Shown here: positions 8,444 through 16,935 of the stretch, one piece after another | Numbering within the stretch: the stretch's first letter is position 1 | Layout of the letters: each line of letters opens with the position of its first letter | Origin: Eshraghiella crossota | GTDB taxonomy: Bacteria; Bacillota; Clostridia; Lachnospirales; Lachnospiraceae | Assembly (NCBI RefSeq): GCF_025148445.1 | Contig: NZ_CP102270.1 | Coordinates: forward strand, 1,380,001-1,444,000 | Length of the DNA: 64,000 nt | Direction: 5' to 3' | Program-made: the position numbers and the translations under genes | The notes under the pieces: generated by a model | Seen by the model: only the letters and a program-made list of their open reading frames with translations | Told to the model about the DNA's origin: nothing | Database searches by the model: none

Positions 8444-8720
8444 ATATCTTTCCTTTTATTTTATCAAGATTATCAACAAAAACAAGTATTTCCGCAACAA
8501 TACTGTATAATTCCGGTGGTATGTATTCCCCAATATCAAGTTTTGACAATGTGTTGGCAAGCTTATTATCCTCGTATAACGGAACATCACTTGACTTTGC
8601 CTTTTCGATTATTTTATCAGCTATAATTCCTGTTCCGGAAGCCAGAATTTTAGGTGCAACCTCATCGGGATTATACTGTATGGCTATCGCCTGTTTTCTT
8701 TTTTTCTCTTCTTCAGCCAT
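8430..8720 (-). CDS. Stand-alone FlhB C-terminal-like protein (YlqH type)
   Basis: A 96-residue soluble protein matching only the cytoplasmic domain of the flagellar export switch FlhB/YscU. It has AIAIQYNPDEVAPKILASG, then IIEKAKSSDVPLYEDNKLANTL and IPPELYSIVAEILVFV, in the correct order. The membrane part is absent. At the autocleavage site the family NPTH is replaced by NPDE (about residues 17-20), so self-cleavage is not expected. It follows the FliK-like gene by 3 nt, as in the Bacillus ylqG-ylqH pair, with no other flagellar gene nearby. Function is unknown. Confidence 0.88.
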   Translation of the reverse strand: MAEEEKKRKQAIAIQYNPDEVAPKILASGTGIIADKIIEKAKSSDVPLYEDNKLANTLSKLDIGEYIPPELYSIVAEILVFVDNLDKIKGKIYDRK

Positions 8721-8723
8721 GGC

Positions 8724-10298
8724 TTACGTTCTCACATCAAAGCTGAAACGTTTTATTTCAACCGATGGAAATTCCTCCTCCATTACAGATTTTACAAAAG
8801 AATATTTTTCCTTATCAGACGTAACGTTGCTTGTCACGCTGTAACCCAGAGCATTAAGTCTCTCATTAAGTTCTGATATATGCTCCTCAATATATGCTAA
8901 AATATCATCGTTTGCCACCTTAAAGTTAGTGGTTACATTATTGGCTTTTAACAAAACAAATACATCCATGGGTCCGAGATTGTCCATATCAAGATGTAAA
9001 AGTGCTTTCAACTCATCCTTATCCTCTATTTTTTTTCTGTTATTTTTGTACACATACAAATCGCCATGGCCTTCATGTCCACTCATGCGAAGTGGAATCT
9101 GCACAAAATTCATAAAATTATTTGCCTGATTCAAAAAGGATACGTCATTTTTAATCTGTGTATTGGTATTAAGCATATTTTCAGCAAACTTTATGCCTTG
9201 AAATCTGGATGATAAAGCTTCCGTATCCTGAAGCACTTTAGAATACAGCTTCTTAATATTTTCCTTGCTTATATCTGAAGGATTAAGAAACATTTCCTGT
9301 CTGACAAAATCTTTAAGTATATTTTCAGTTCCTTTTAATGATACGATTTCTTTAAATTTATCAGGTGAAATAAAACCATCTTTATAAAAATCAATTATCC
9401 TGTTAAAAAATTCTTTTGAGGATATTTTACCCTCTGCTACCTGTTCTGCAAATTCCCGCAGCGTCGTATTACTATCCTCTCCGTTATCACCATTAAGCAA
9501 AACCTCGGAAAGCTTCTGTAATTCATTGGCATCCACAGAATTCCCCATCATTACCGGTTCAGATATTTCAGGCGTAAATGAAGAAATAAAATTGCTTAAA
9601 AGTGTCACCGTAGCATCCGAAACCGATGAAGGGAGGCTGTTTAACATTCCGTAAAGATCATCCGTAAGTTTCGTCGTATTGCCTGTCATTCCCCTATCGA
9701 AATCATAATAATCATGCAACGCCTGTACGTTCTCATCGGTTACTTCAACGTGCATGCCCTCTAGGTAAATCACATCTTTGGGACTTGCTATGGAGGATTC
9801 CGTCAAAAGATTCATATAATGGTTAATGCTGTCGGATGTAATAGGAAGTTCATGGGACATCATCTCTTTTACAAGCGAGACAGTGACTTCATTAACCTGA
9901 AGTCCTGCATTTTTAAGTGCGGACGTAATTGTCTGGTCGTTAAAAAGATTTCTGTTAGTATTGGTACCGGCTTTAAGAACAACCTGTTCTTTATTAATAT
10001 CCTTAATTGTAAATGAAGCTATATCGCCTATATTATAGGATAACGAATCCGCCAGTGTCGCCTTAACAGTAACGCTGTCATTTAATGAAATTGTAATGTT
10101 GTTGGGGGTTATATCGATAATTTCTCCCGTGAGTCTGTCTCCTGTGCTTAACTGCATTAAAAGTGCTTTTCCTGCTTCAATGGGAGACAGACCGGAAGGA
10201 ACCGTAATCTGTGTTCTGTCTGCAGAGCCTGAATTTTGTGCTAAATTAACATTGGCATTAGTTATTCCTGTTGTATTGTTTACAGTTTTAATATTCAT
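8724..10298 (-). CDS. FliK-like (hook-length-control-like) protein, YlqG type
   Basis: A 524-residue acidic, largely helical protein without signal or membrane segments. An N-terminal beta-rich unit (about 50-110, with GDRLTGEIIDITPNNITISL) is followed by a long Ser/Asn-rich region. The C-terminal domain (about 395-524) resembles the FliK substrate-switch domain: GDLYVYKNNRKK, then LGPMDVFVLLKANNVTTNF, then a helix ISELNERLNALGY. The ATG at 10296-10298 is preferred over an upstream GTG because AAAGGGTG is its ribosome binding site. It sits between rnhB and the FlhB-C-like gene, matching rnhB-ylqG-ylqH of Bacillus. Role outside the flagellum is unknown. Confidence 0.75.
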   Translation of the reverse strand: MNIKTVNNTTGITNANVNLAQNSGSADRTQITVPSGLSPIEAGKALLMQLSTGDRLTGEIIDITPNNITISLNDSVTVKATLADSLSYNIGDIASFTIKDINKEQVVLKAGTNTNRNLFNDQTITSALKNAGLQVNEVTVSLVKEMMSHELPITSDSINHYMNLLTESSIASPKDVIYLEGMHVEVTDENVQALHDYYDFDRGMTGNTTKLTDDLYGMLNSLPSSVSDATVTLLSNFISSFTPEISEPVMMGNSVDANELQKLSEVLLNGDNGEDSNTTLREFAEQVAEGKISSKEFFNRIIDFYKDGFISPDKFKEIVSLKGTENILKDFVRQEMFLNPSDISKENIKKLYSKVLQDTEALSSRFQGIKFAENMLNTNTQIKNDVSFLNQANNFMNFVQIPLRMSGHEGHGDLYVYKNNRKKIEDKDELKALLHLDMDNLGPMDVFVLLKANNVTTNFKVANDDILAYIEEHISELNERLNALGYSVTSNVTSDKEKYSFVKSVMEEEFPSVEIKRFSFDVRT

Positions 10299-10322
10299 GT
10301 AATTTAACACCCTTTCTGCTGA

Positions 10323-10955
10323 TTAAATAAAGTTCTTAATAAAAGTCCTGCGATGAATCGGACATGGACCGTATTCTTTAATGGCTTTAATATGAGCTGC
10401 CGTTCCGTATCCTTTATGTTTTGCAAATCCATATTCAGGATATAACTTATCATATTCTTCCATAAGATGGTCCCTTGTTACTTTTGCCACAATACTTGCT
10501 GCAGCAATGGACTGGCTTTTTGCATCACCTTTTATAATAGGTACCTGCTTAATATCCACCATCGGTATTGTTACTGCATCATTTAATAATATATCGGGTG
10601 TTACACTCAATTTATGAATAGCTGTTCTCATTGCTTCATAAGTTGCCTGTAATATATTTATCTCATCTATTCTTTCCGGAGAGACTATTCCCACTCCGTA
10701 AGCAACCGCATATTTATCAATTTCTTTATATACTTCTTCCCTCTTTGTTTCACTTAGTTTTTTGGAATCATTTATGTATAAAATATTGTACTCATCCGGC
10801 AAAATAACTGCAGCAGCCACCACAGGTCCGCAAAGAGGTCCTCGTCCAGCCTCGTCTATGCCGCATATAGTTCCGTATATCTTGTACTCCCTGTCAAATT
10901 CCTTCATAAGTTCTGTACGCTTTATTTCTGCTTCAAGTCTTTCTGCTTTTGTCAT
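10323..10955 (-). CDS. rnhB: Ribonuclease HII
   Basis: Cleaves RNA in RNA-DNA hybrids and single ribonucleotides in DNA. The 210 residues contain the catalytic [20 protein letters not shown] (Asp-Glu pair near 34-35), NDSKKLSE, and the third and fourth acidic positions around LLNDA and the [14 protein letters not shown] block, followed by HKGYGT. Length is typical. The start overlaps the rbgA stop by 4 nt (ATGA). The order rbgA-rnhB is conserved across Firmicutes. Confidence 0.96.
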   Translation of the reverse strand: MTKAERLEAEIKRTELMKEFDREYKIYGTICGIDEAGRGPLCGPVVAAAVILPDEYNILYINDSKKLSETKREEVYKEIDKYAVAYGVGIVSPERIDEINILQATYEAMRTAIHKLSVTPDILLNDAVTIPMVDIKQVPIIKGDAKSQSIAAASIVAKVTRDHLMEEYDKLYPEYGFAKHKGYGTAAHIKAIKEYGPCPIHRRTFIKNFI

Positions 10956-11821
10956 GAAATGTAATCCTCCGGTTTCTCAATAGAAATTTTTCCCAGTTTA
11001 CCGGAACGGAAGTCATCAAAAATAAGGGCTGCCGCTTTATCATAGTCAGGTTCTCCGCCCTTTTTAAGACATCCTCTTGCAATAGCAATATCTCCAAGCA
11101 TTGTAACACCGTCGTCTTTCTCTTCTATATCATATCTTGAGGTAAAAATACCGGCATAGTCATTTTTTACGGATTCAATAAATTTAAGACTGAGTTCTGT
11201 AAGATTAAGAATCTGGTCATTGATTGAACCGATAAAAGCCAGATCATTGGCTATTTTTTCGTTATCGAATTTCGGCCACAGAATTCCCGGTGTATCAAGC
11301 AGTTCTACCGTTTTATTAAGCCTTATCCATTGTTTTCCCTTTGTGACACCCGGTTTATTACCTGTCTTTGCACAGGCTTTACCTGCAAAAGAATTTATAA
11401 ATGTTGATTTACCAACGTTAGGTATTCCGACTATCATAGCCCTCACGGGGCGGTTAATGATTCCTCTTTTTCTGTCTCTTTCTATTTTTTCTTTACAAAC
11501 TTCAAGAATAGCATTATTAACGGATTTCATCCCGCTTCGCTGTCTTGAATCCAGTTTAATAACCTTTATTCCCTGTTTTTCAAAAAATTCAACCCATTTT
11601 ACGGTCACTCTTTCATCTGCAAGGTCTGACTTATTAATTAGAATAAGTCTGTATTTATTTTTTGCAAGGTCATCTATATCGGGATTCCTGCTGGACATTG
11701 GAATCCTCGCATCAATAAGCTCTATGACAATATCATTAAACTTGATATCCTCCTGCATCATTCTCTTTGCTTTGGTCATATGACCGGGATACCAGTTAAA
11801 AGAGGCTTTATTCTCCGCCAT
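10952..11821 (-). CDS. rbgA: Ribosome biogenesis GTPase RbgA (YlqF)
   Basis: Circularly permuted GTPase needed for late assembly of the 50S subunit. The permutation is visible: the G4 motif NKSD comes first, then G1 GIPNVGKST, then G3 DTPG. The N-terminus [13 protein letters not shown] is the family signature. The second ATG (11819-11821) is preferred because it gives [15 protein letters not shown]. An ATG 15 nt upstream would add MEVIV, and its ribosome binding site is no better. The gene overlaps lepB by 14 nt. About 289 residues is the normal size. Confidence 0.95.
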   Translation of the reverse strand: MAENKASFNWYPGHMTKAKRMMQEDIKFNDIVIELIDARIPMSSRNPDIDDLAKNKYRLILINKSDLADERVTVKWVEFFEKQGIKVIKLDSRQRSGMKSVNNAILEVCKEKIERDRKRGIINRPVRAMIVGIPNVGKSTFINSFAGKACAKTGNKPGVTKGKQWIRLNKTVELLDTPGILWPKFDNEKIANDLAFIGSINDQILNLTELSLKFIESVKNDYAGIFTSRYDIEEKDDGVTMLGDIAIARGCLKKGGEPDYDKAAALIFDDFRSGKLGKISIEKPEDYIS

Positions 11822-12410
11822 TACTATCACTTCCATTCTTTTCTGTTTTATATTTTATCTTTCCGAAATCTGATGCAGGCTTTATCCGTAACCACGGTTT
11901 GCCGATAATCATATCTCTTTTTACCGTTCCGATATTGGAATATCTGCTGTCGTCACTGTTGTTTCTGTTGTCTCCAAGTACAAAAAACTCATCATAGCCT
12001 AATTTTACAGGCTCTGCCGCAAATCCTGCATTATATATCTCTTCATTGCAGATATCTTCTGTAAGTTCTTTACCATCTATATATATTCTGCCAGCCTGTA
12101 TCTGCACTGTTTCACCGGGAAGTCCTATAACACGCCTTACATATATTGAGGTATTATCTTTTTTGCCTGTTTTAAATGCAATAAGGTCATACCTTTCCGG
12201 TGCTTTAAGAGAATATGCAATCGTATTAAGAATCACCGTCTGGTTATTCTGTAATGTATTGTTCATCGAATGTCCTGTAATCGTTATTTTATCAAAAAAA
12301 GCAATTACAATAAGGTATGTGAAACATATAATCATTACTATATCTGTTATAATTTTAAATACAATCTCAAAAGGTCTGTATACAATTTCTCTTTTCTTAA
12401 ATCCTACCAT
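11808..12410 (-). CDS. lepB: Type I signal peptidase, with Arg at the expected catalytic Lys position
   Basis: Membrane-bound leader peptidase, 200 residues, with one N-terminal membrane segment (about 20-39). The nucleophile box is GHSMNNTL with Ser48. The C-terminal box GDNRNNSDDSRY is intact. In the box that normally reads YVKR and supplies the general base Lys, this protein reads YVRRVIGLPGE (Arg92, codon AGG). That is unusual and bears on whether it is active. It lies between rplS and rbgA, 30 nt after the rplS terminator, with no visible promoter. Confidence 0.9.
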   Translation of the reverse strand: MVGFKKREIVYRPFEIVFKIITDIVMIICFTYLIVIAFFDKITITGHSMNNTLQNNQTVILNTIAYSLKAPERYDLIAFKTGKKDNTSIYVRRVIGLPGETVQIQAGRIYIDGKELTEDICNEEIYNAGFAAEPVKLGYDEFFVLGDNRNNSDDSRYSNIGTVKRDMIIGKPWLRIKPASDFGKIKYKTEKNGSDSNGGE

Positions 12411-12432
12411 ATTTTCTCCTCAAAACATTATG

Positions 12433-12469
12433 AAAAAAAACGCGATAGATAAAGCTTCCATCTATCGCG
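12433..12469 (-). terminator. Strong intrinsic terminator after rplS
   Basis: A perfect 10-bp stem (CGCGATAGAT at 12441-12450 with ATCTATCGCG at 12460-12469) is followed on the minus strand by eight T residues (12433-12440). It is the strongest terminator in the window, yet the lepB start is only 31 nt further on with no promoter visible. Confidence 0.92.
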
Positions 12470-12495
12470 CTCATTTTCTGATTCAAAGCAAAAAA

Positions 12496-12843
12496 TTATT
12501 TAACAATTTCTTTAACCTTAGCTGCTTTACCAATTCTGCCTCTTAAGTAGAATAATTTAGCTCTTCTAGCCTTACCACGTCTTACAACTGTAATGTCTTC
12601 AACGAATGGTGAGTGTAATGGCCATGTCTTCTCTACTCCGACACCATTAGAAAGCTTTCTTACTGTGAATGTCTCACGGTTGCTTCCGCCCTGTCTCTTA
12701 ATAACAGTTCCTTCAAAAACCTGGATTCTCTCACGGTTTCCTTCTTTAATCTTAGCAGATACCTTAACTGTATCTCCTACTCTGAATTCAGGTACGCTCT
12801 GCTTCATCTGAGCAGCTTCGATATTCTTGATGATATCGTTCAT
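12496..12843 (-). CDS. rplS: 50S ribosomal protein L19
   Basis: Ribosomal protein at the 30S-50S interface, 115 residues, the standard length. Diagnostic stretches are [54 protein letters not shown] and [16 protein letters not shown]. The start ATG has a strong GGAGGA site. A 115-nt leader with a GC-rich island lies upstream, and a strong terminator follows. The gene normally follows trmD in Firmicutes; here the NAD-salvage operon lies between them. Confidence 0.98.
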   Translation of the reverse strand: MNDIIKNIEAAQMKQSVPEFRVGDTVKVSAKIKEGNRERIQVFEGTVIKRQGGSNRETFTVRKLSNGVGVEKTWPLHSPFVEDITVVRRGKARRAKLFYLRGRIGKAAKVKEIVK

Positions 12844-12926
12844 TGTAAAATCCTCCTAAAATATGACGTTCTTAAATACTACCACGGTAACAGCGGACCG
12901 CCACTTAATATAACTATTATAAATTA
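12844..12926 (-). promoter_or_regulatory. rplS 5' leader, candidate L19 autoregulatory leader RNA
   Basis: Between an AT-rich promoter-like zone (TTGCAA at 12944-12949 with possible -10 elements around 12917-12926) and the rplS ribosome binding site lies a GC-rich island (about 12883-12899 containing GGCGGTCCGCTG and ACCGTGG). It can form short stems such as CGGT with ACCG. A short structured leader ahead of rplS is known in Firmicutes (the L19 leader family). Whether this one matches that covariance model cannot be judged by eye. Confidence 0.45.
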
Positions 12927-12958
12927 TCATATTAATATATAAATTGCAAGTCTTTTTT

Positions 12959-14170
12959 TCAGTGCTTCATTCTCCAGTCGATACATCTTTGGAGATACTC
13001 AACATATTCCGGATTCTTGCACATTCCCTTACCCGGTGTATCAGATATTTTTGCAACATCCATTCCATTACATTCCGTTGTTTTCATAACGATGTTAAGA
13101 GCCGGAACATCCGTATCATTTGATAAGTATGTTCCTATTCCAAAAGCTACTTTTGCTCTGCCGCTGAAATACTCATTAAGTTTCGTTGCTCTTTCAAAAT
13201 CAAGACTGTCGCTGAAAAGAAGGGTTTTGGATTTTGCATCTATACCAAGGGTTTCGTAGTGTTTTATCATCTTGTCTCCCCAGACAAATGGGTCACCGCT
13301 GTCATGGCGTACTCCGCTGAAAAGTGTTGCATATGTAAGTCTGAAGTCTCTTAAAAAGCAATCCGTTGTTATTGCATCCGTAAGAGCCGTTCCGTTTAAA
13401 ATACCGTATTCTTTTACCCATGCATCAAGGGCATACCAGTTGGAATATGCGGGATTGTGCTTATGATTACCCTGTCCTACACACATTATCCATTCATGTG
13501 CCATTGTTCCTACAGGTGCAAGATTATATTTTTTTGCAAGATATACATTGGAAGTTCCTACATATCTGGTGTTCTGTGGAAATTCCTTGCTTCTGTCAGC
13601 AAGTGTTTTTACCGCCAAATCCTGAGCTTTTGCGGATAATCTTCTTCTCAGCCCGAACTCGCTGAATACACCTATGTTATATTCACCGCTTACTATTTTA
13701 TTAACTTTTTCATTAAGTCTTCTTCTGAAGCTTTCCATTAAATCATCATAGTTATATGCACTTCTGAAATATACTTCGTTTACGATTGCAAGGATAGGAA
13801 TTTCATACATTGATGTGTTTAACCATGTTCCGCCTGCTTCTATTGACAAACCACATTCAGCGTCATCAGTTATAACAAATTCTTCATAACGAGGCTGCCA
13901 TAATCTTAAAAAATCGATATATGATTTTTTAAACCATGTAATTCCTCCAAGATATGTAAGTTCATCCTCCGTAAACCTCAAATTGCAGTAGTGCTTTATC
14001 TGCTCTCTTATTTCTTCCACCATTTCGGAAGTGAAGTGAACATCCTTATTACGGCACTTAAATGTCCATGTTGTTTTATAGTCGCTGAACTGATGAAAAA
14101 TTGCCTGGCCCATTGAAAATTTATAAAGGTCTGTTTCCAAAAGACTTGTGACTGCCGGTTCAAATCTCAT
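12959..14170 (-). CDS. pncB: Nicotinate phosphoribosyltransferase
   Basis: Converts nicotinate and PRPP to nicotinate mononucleotide in NAD salvage. The 403-residue length and layout match the E. coli-type PncB: SLLETDLYKFSMGQAI near the start, FSEFGLRRRLS, the active-site GTMAHEWIM containing the regulatory/catalytic His, FSGVRHDSGDPF, and LFSDSLDF. It is the last gene of the NrtR-nicotinamidase-PncB operon and would use the nicotinate released by the preceding gene product. Confidence 0.96.
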   Translation of the reverse strand: MRFEPAVTSLLETDLYKFSMGQAIFHQFSDYKTTWTFKCRNKDVHFTSEMVEEIREQIKHYCNLRFTEDELTYLGGITWFKKSYIDFLRLWQPRYEEFVITDDAECGLSIEAGGTWLNTSMYEIPILAIVNEVYFRSAYNYDDLMESFRRRLNEKVNKIVSGEYNIGVFSEFGLRRRLSAKAQDLAVKTLADRSKEFPQNTRYVGTSNVYLAKKYNLAPVGTMAHEWIMCVGQGNHKHNPAYSNWYALDAWVKEYGILNGTALTDAITTDCFLRDFRLTYATLFSGVRHDSGDPFVWGDKMIKHYETLGIDAKSKTLLFSDSLDFERATKLNEYFSGRAKVAFGIGTYLSNDTDVPALNIVMKTTECNGMDVAKISDTPGKGMCKNPEYVEYLQRCIDWRMKH

Positions 14171-14189
14171 AATATTTTCTCCTTATATT

Positions 14190-14723
14190 TCAGATTATGT
14201 CTATCTGACATAACTTCATTGCTTCAATTGCATTTTTATGTGAATCAGGTGTTACGCAGGCACAGGCACTTTCTATAACGCGAATATCAGCTCCGGGTGC
14301 AAAAGCTTTACTTATTATTGCATTGCTGATAATACATATTCCGGTACATACACCAACAAAATCTACTGTAAGTTCTTCGTTTTCAGTTCCAAGTTCTTTA
14401 ATTATTTCTGATAATTCTGTACTTCCAAAGGTTATTTTATTAATATAGGTTACCTTATCTTTATTTGCTTCAAGGGCTGCTTCCACATCTTTTTGTATCT
14501 CCCATCCCTCTGTATTAATTATACAGTGTTCCACAGGAAGTTTTTTTCCTTCCTGAGTATTAAGATATCCTTCAAAGTGTGTATCTCTTGTTGCTATTAT
14601 TTTGTCATAATTACCTGTATTTATAACATTAACCACATTACCGACAACTGCCTGGCACTCTTTATTGCCAAGTGTGCCTGTGATAAAGTCATTCTGCATA
14701 TCCACCACTGTCAAAACTCTCAT
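14190..14723 (-). CDS. pncA: Nicotinamidase (PncA-like cysteine hydrolase)
   Basis: Isochorismatase-fold amidohydrolase, 177 residues, releasing nicotinate from nicotinamide. The catalytic triad positions can be seen: Asp in VVDMQNDFITG, Lys in INKITFGST, and Cys in GVCTGICIISNAI. The ATG at 14721-14723 is chosen because AAAGGAAC lies about 8 nt before it. An upstream ATG overlaps the previous stop as ATGA but has no site. Its place between NrtR and pncB makes nicotinamide the likely substrate. The metal-site His residues are less clear. Confidence 0.9.
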   Translation of the reverse strand: MRVLTVVDMQNDFITGTLGNKECQAVVGNVVNVINTGNYDKIIATRDTHFEGYLNTQEGKKLPVEHCIINTEGWEIQKDVEAALEANKDKVTYINKITFGSTELSEIIKELGTENEELTVDFVGVCTGICIISNAIISKAFAPGADIRVIESACACVTPDSHKNAIEAMKLCQIDII

Positions 14724-14737
14724 AAACTCTGTTCCTT

Positions 14738-15577
14738 TCATATTTCATGCGGCTCGTATCTGTACAACTCGGATGGTGTCGTTCCGTTGGTAGACTTCGA
14801 ATAACCTGTATTTCCTGTAGCCACAGTCTTTAATTTCATCTTATCCCTGAAATTCTTTCTGTACATTTCCTTATCAAGTATAACTTCATATACTTTCATA
14901 AGATCCGTCATTGTAAATTCTTCTGACATAAGGTTAAAAGCAATATCTGTGTATTGTACTTTATTACGGAGTCTCATTATGCTTTCCACAAGTATCTGTG
15001 CATGGTCAAATGCCAGTTGTTCCTCTGTCTTTGGTACCGGTCTGTCATAATTTACAATGTCAATCACTCCGTTTTTAAAGGATTTCTTGAAAAGAGAATA
15101 TTTTATATATACATTTTTTTCTGCATTTTCAAGAACAAGCTCATTATTCTTAAGTGATACATTAAACCACGCCGCATCTTTTGCATCATCACCTGATGTT
15201 ACAGGGCAGGTCTGCAAAAGCGTAAGATATGCAATATCAATTACTCTCATTCTTGGGTCTCTGTCCGGTGTCGTAAATGTATATAACTGTTCCATATATA
15301 CATCCTTAAGACCTGTTTCTTCTTCTAGCTCCCGGCAGGCTGCATGATATGCTGATTCATCTATATTAACGAATCCACCCGGAAAAGCCCATTTATTGAT
15401 AAACGGATGATTTTTTCTTCTGATAAGCAGAAGTTTAAGTGAATCATAGTGCTCATCCATTCCGAATAACAGCATATCAACCGTTACTGACGGTCTTTCG
15501 TATTTACCCGGCTTATATTTCTTCAGGTATTCTTCCTCCGTCAGTCCGTTTTCATCCCTGACATTCGTACACGCCAT
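14738..15577 (-). CDS. nrtR: NrtR-like Nudix-domain transcriptional regulator of NAD metabolism
   Basis: A 279-residue two-domain protein. The N-terminal Nudix domain (about 30-165) keeps a complete Nudix box, GX5EX7REL-EEETGL (about 77-99), so hydrolysis of ADP-ribose may be retained. The C-terminal part (about 195-270) has the NrtR-type winged helix: FTMTDLMKVYEVIL, then MYRKNFRDKMK, and a final ELYRY. In this family ADP-ribose or related NAD derivatives release the repressor from DNA. It heads an operon with nicotinamidase and pncB. A plain ADP-ribose pyrophosphatase is the alternative, but the C-terminal domain argues against it. Confidence 0.88.
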   Translation of the reverse strand: MACTNVRDENGLTEEEYLKKYKPGKYERPSVTVDMLLFGMDEHYDSLKLLLIRRKNHPFINKWAFPGGFVNIDESAYHAACRELEEETGLKDVYMEQLYTFTTPDRDPRMRVIDIAYLTLLQTCPVTSGDDAKDAAWFNVSLKNNELVLENAEKNVYIKYSLFKKSFKNGVIDIVNYDRPVPKTEEQLAFDHAQILVESIMRLRNKVQYTDIAFNLMSEEFTMTDLMKVYEVILDKEMYRKNFRDKMKLKTVATGNTGYSKSTNGTTPSELYRYEPHEI

Positions 15578-15596
15578 GATATCCCTCCTTAATTAT

Positions 15597-15617
15597 GTTG
15601 TAGTATTTTGCTACAAC
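15597..15617. promoter_or_regulatory. Candidate NrtR operator (palindrome)
   Basis: Perfect 7-bp inverted arms GTTGTAG and CTACAAC are separated by 7 bp. The site begins about 12 bp beyond the -10 box and ends 20 bp before the nrtR start, so it lies just downstream of the expected transcription start. A bound repressor here would block initiation. No T-run follows, so it is not a terminator. Confidence 0.65.
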
Positions 15618-15628
15618 TCGTTTTTAAT

Positions 15629-15657
15629 AAAATACCACCTATCAAAAAACATGTCAA
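15629..15657 (-). promoter_or_regulatory. Sigma-A promoter of the nrtR-pncA-pncB operon
   Basis: Minus-strand TTGACA (15652-15657), a 17-bp spacer and TATTTT (15629-15634). The predicted start near 15622 is followed at once by the palindrome at 15597-15617 and then an AAGGAGGG ribosome binding site. Confidence 0.82.
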
Positions 15658-15669
15658 CTATAATCTATA

Positions 15670-16410
15670 TTATTTTTTTCTGCTTTTATATTCCGCCAGA
15701 TAATTTTTATCCTTATCGCTAAGGTTTGCCTTGGCAAGTAAATCCGGTCTGAAGTCGCAGGTTCTTTCGATAGATTTCTGTCTGCGCCATTCTTCTATTT
15801 TACCGTGGTTTCCGGAAAGAAGAACCTCAGGAACTCTTTCGCCCTCCCACACCTCTGGTCTTGTATATTGAGGATATTCCAGAAGATTGTCATAAAAAGT
15901 TTCTATCTCAGAAGATTCGCTGTTATTTAGAACACCGTCAACTTTTCTCGAAATGGCATCTATCATAACCATTGCTGCAAGTTCTCCTCCTGTAAGCACA
16001 TAGTCGCCTATAGAGACATCGTCAGTAACAATCTTATCAAGAACGCGCTCATCTATTCCCTCGTAATGTCCGCATAAGAAGATAAGATTTTCTTCTTTTG
16101 CGAACTCTTCTGCCATTCTCTGGTTAAAAACTTTTCCCTGTGGAGTCAGATATATTACTCTTTTTGTTCCGTTCATATTCTTAACGGCATCAATATATGC
16201 ATCATATACGGGCATAGGCTGCATTACCATACCGGCTCCTCCGCCGTAAGGATAATCATCCACATGATTATGTTTATCCTTGGAATAATTCCTTATATCC
16301 GTTGCTTCAATATTTATAAGACCGTTTTTTACAGCTTTGCCGGTTATGCTTGTATTAAGTCCATTTAAAACCATTTCCGGAAATAAAGTCAGCACATGAA
16401 AATTCATCAT
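15670..16410 (-). CDS. trmD: tRNA (guanine37-N1)-methyltransferase
   Basis: SPOUT-class enzyme methylating G37 of tRNAs with G at 36, preventing frameshifts. Its 246 residues include FHVLTLFPEM, YGGGAGMVMQPMP, YLTPQGK, the trefoil-knot SAM site LCGHYEGIDERV, and IGDYVLTGGELA. Size is normal. The start overlaps the rimM stop (ATGA/ATGATG), with a second ATG as an equally possible start one codon later. It ends the ylxM-ffh-rpsP-khpA-rimM-trmD operon. Confidence 0.97.
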   Translation of the reverse strand: MMNFHVLTLFPEMVLNGLNTSITGKAVKNGLINIEATDIRNYSKDKHNHVDDYPYGGGAGMVMQPMPVYDAYIDAVKNMNGTKRVIYLTPQGKVFNQRMAEEFAKEENLIFLCGHYEGIDERVLDKIVTDDVSIGDYVLTGGELAAMVMIDAISRKVDGVLNNSESSEIETFYDNLLEYPQYTRPEVWEGERVPEVLLSGNHGKIEEWRRQKSIERTCDFRPDLLAKANLSDKDKNYLAEYKSRKK

Positions 16411-16919
16411 AAATCAAGAAGTCCTTTCATAATATGAACGGTTACAATACCTTCGTCAAGATCAACATTAAGTATACATTCTTTTATTACAGGAAAAAGA
16501 TATTTTTTTCTTTCCGGAGTTGTTACTTCGTATACATCGTTGGCTCCGGTCTGTATTACATCTGTTAATTCACCGATTGTTTTTCCAAATTCATCTATTA
16601 CCTTTAATCCGATTAAGTCACATATAAAATATTCGCCTTCTTCAAGCTTAACGGCATTTTCCCTTGTCACATATAGTTCTGCCTGACGATATTTTTCAAC
16701 CTCATTAATATTATTAAATTCTTTGAATTTCAATATAACAAGATTCTTTTGGAATTTAACTCCGGCAACATGAAGGTTAAGCATTTCCCTGCTGCTTTTT
16801 AAAATACATTCTTTCAGATTTTTAAATCTCATCGGATCATCCGTGGTGGGATATACTTTAACTTCCCCTGCAATTCCATGGGGCGATGTAATGACACCTA
16901 CTCTTAATAAATCTTCCAT
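16407..16919 (-). CDS. rimM: Ribosome maturation factor RimM
   Basis: 30S maturation factor that binds S19, 170 residues. The N-terminal RimM beta-barrel begins LLRVGVITSPHGIAGEVKVYPTTDD. The C-terminal PRC-barrel shows YFICDLIGLKVIDEFGKTIGELTDV and YLFPVIKECILNVDLDEGIV. The C-terminus ends slightly beyond the usual position. It is coupled to trmD by a 4-nt overlap and preceded by a terminator-like hairpin after khpA. Confidence 0.95.
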   Translation of the reverse strand: MEDLLRVGVITSPHGIAGEVKVYPTTDDPMRFKNLKECILKSSREMLNLHVAGVKFQKNLVILKFKEFNNINEVEKYRQAELYVTRENAVKLEEGEYFICDLIGLKVIDEFGKTIGELTDVIQTGANDVYEVTTPERKKYLFPVIKECILNVDLDEGIVTVHIMKGLLDL

Positions 16920-16935
16920 TAATCCTCCGTGTTTA

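Noticed and set aside
11220-11783. 187-codon plus-strand ORF opposite rbgA
   Set aside because: It is fully antisense to a conserved GTPase and has no family resemblance; a shadow frame.
15597-15617. Palindrome upstream of nrtR as a terminator
   Set aside because: It lies between a promoter and its gene, has no T-run, and its spacing and symmetry fit an operator.
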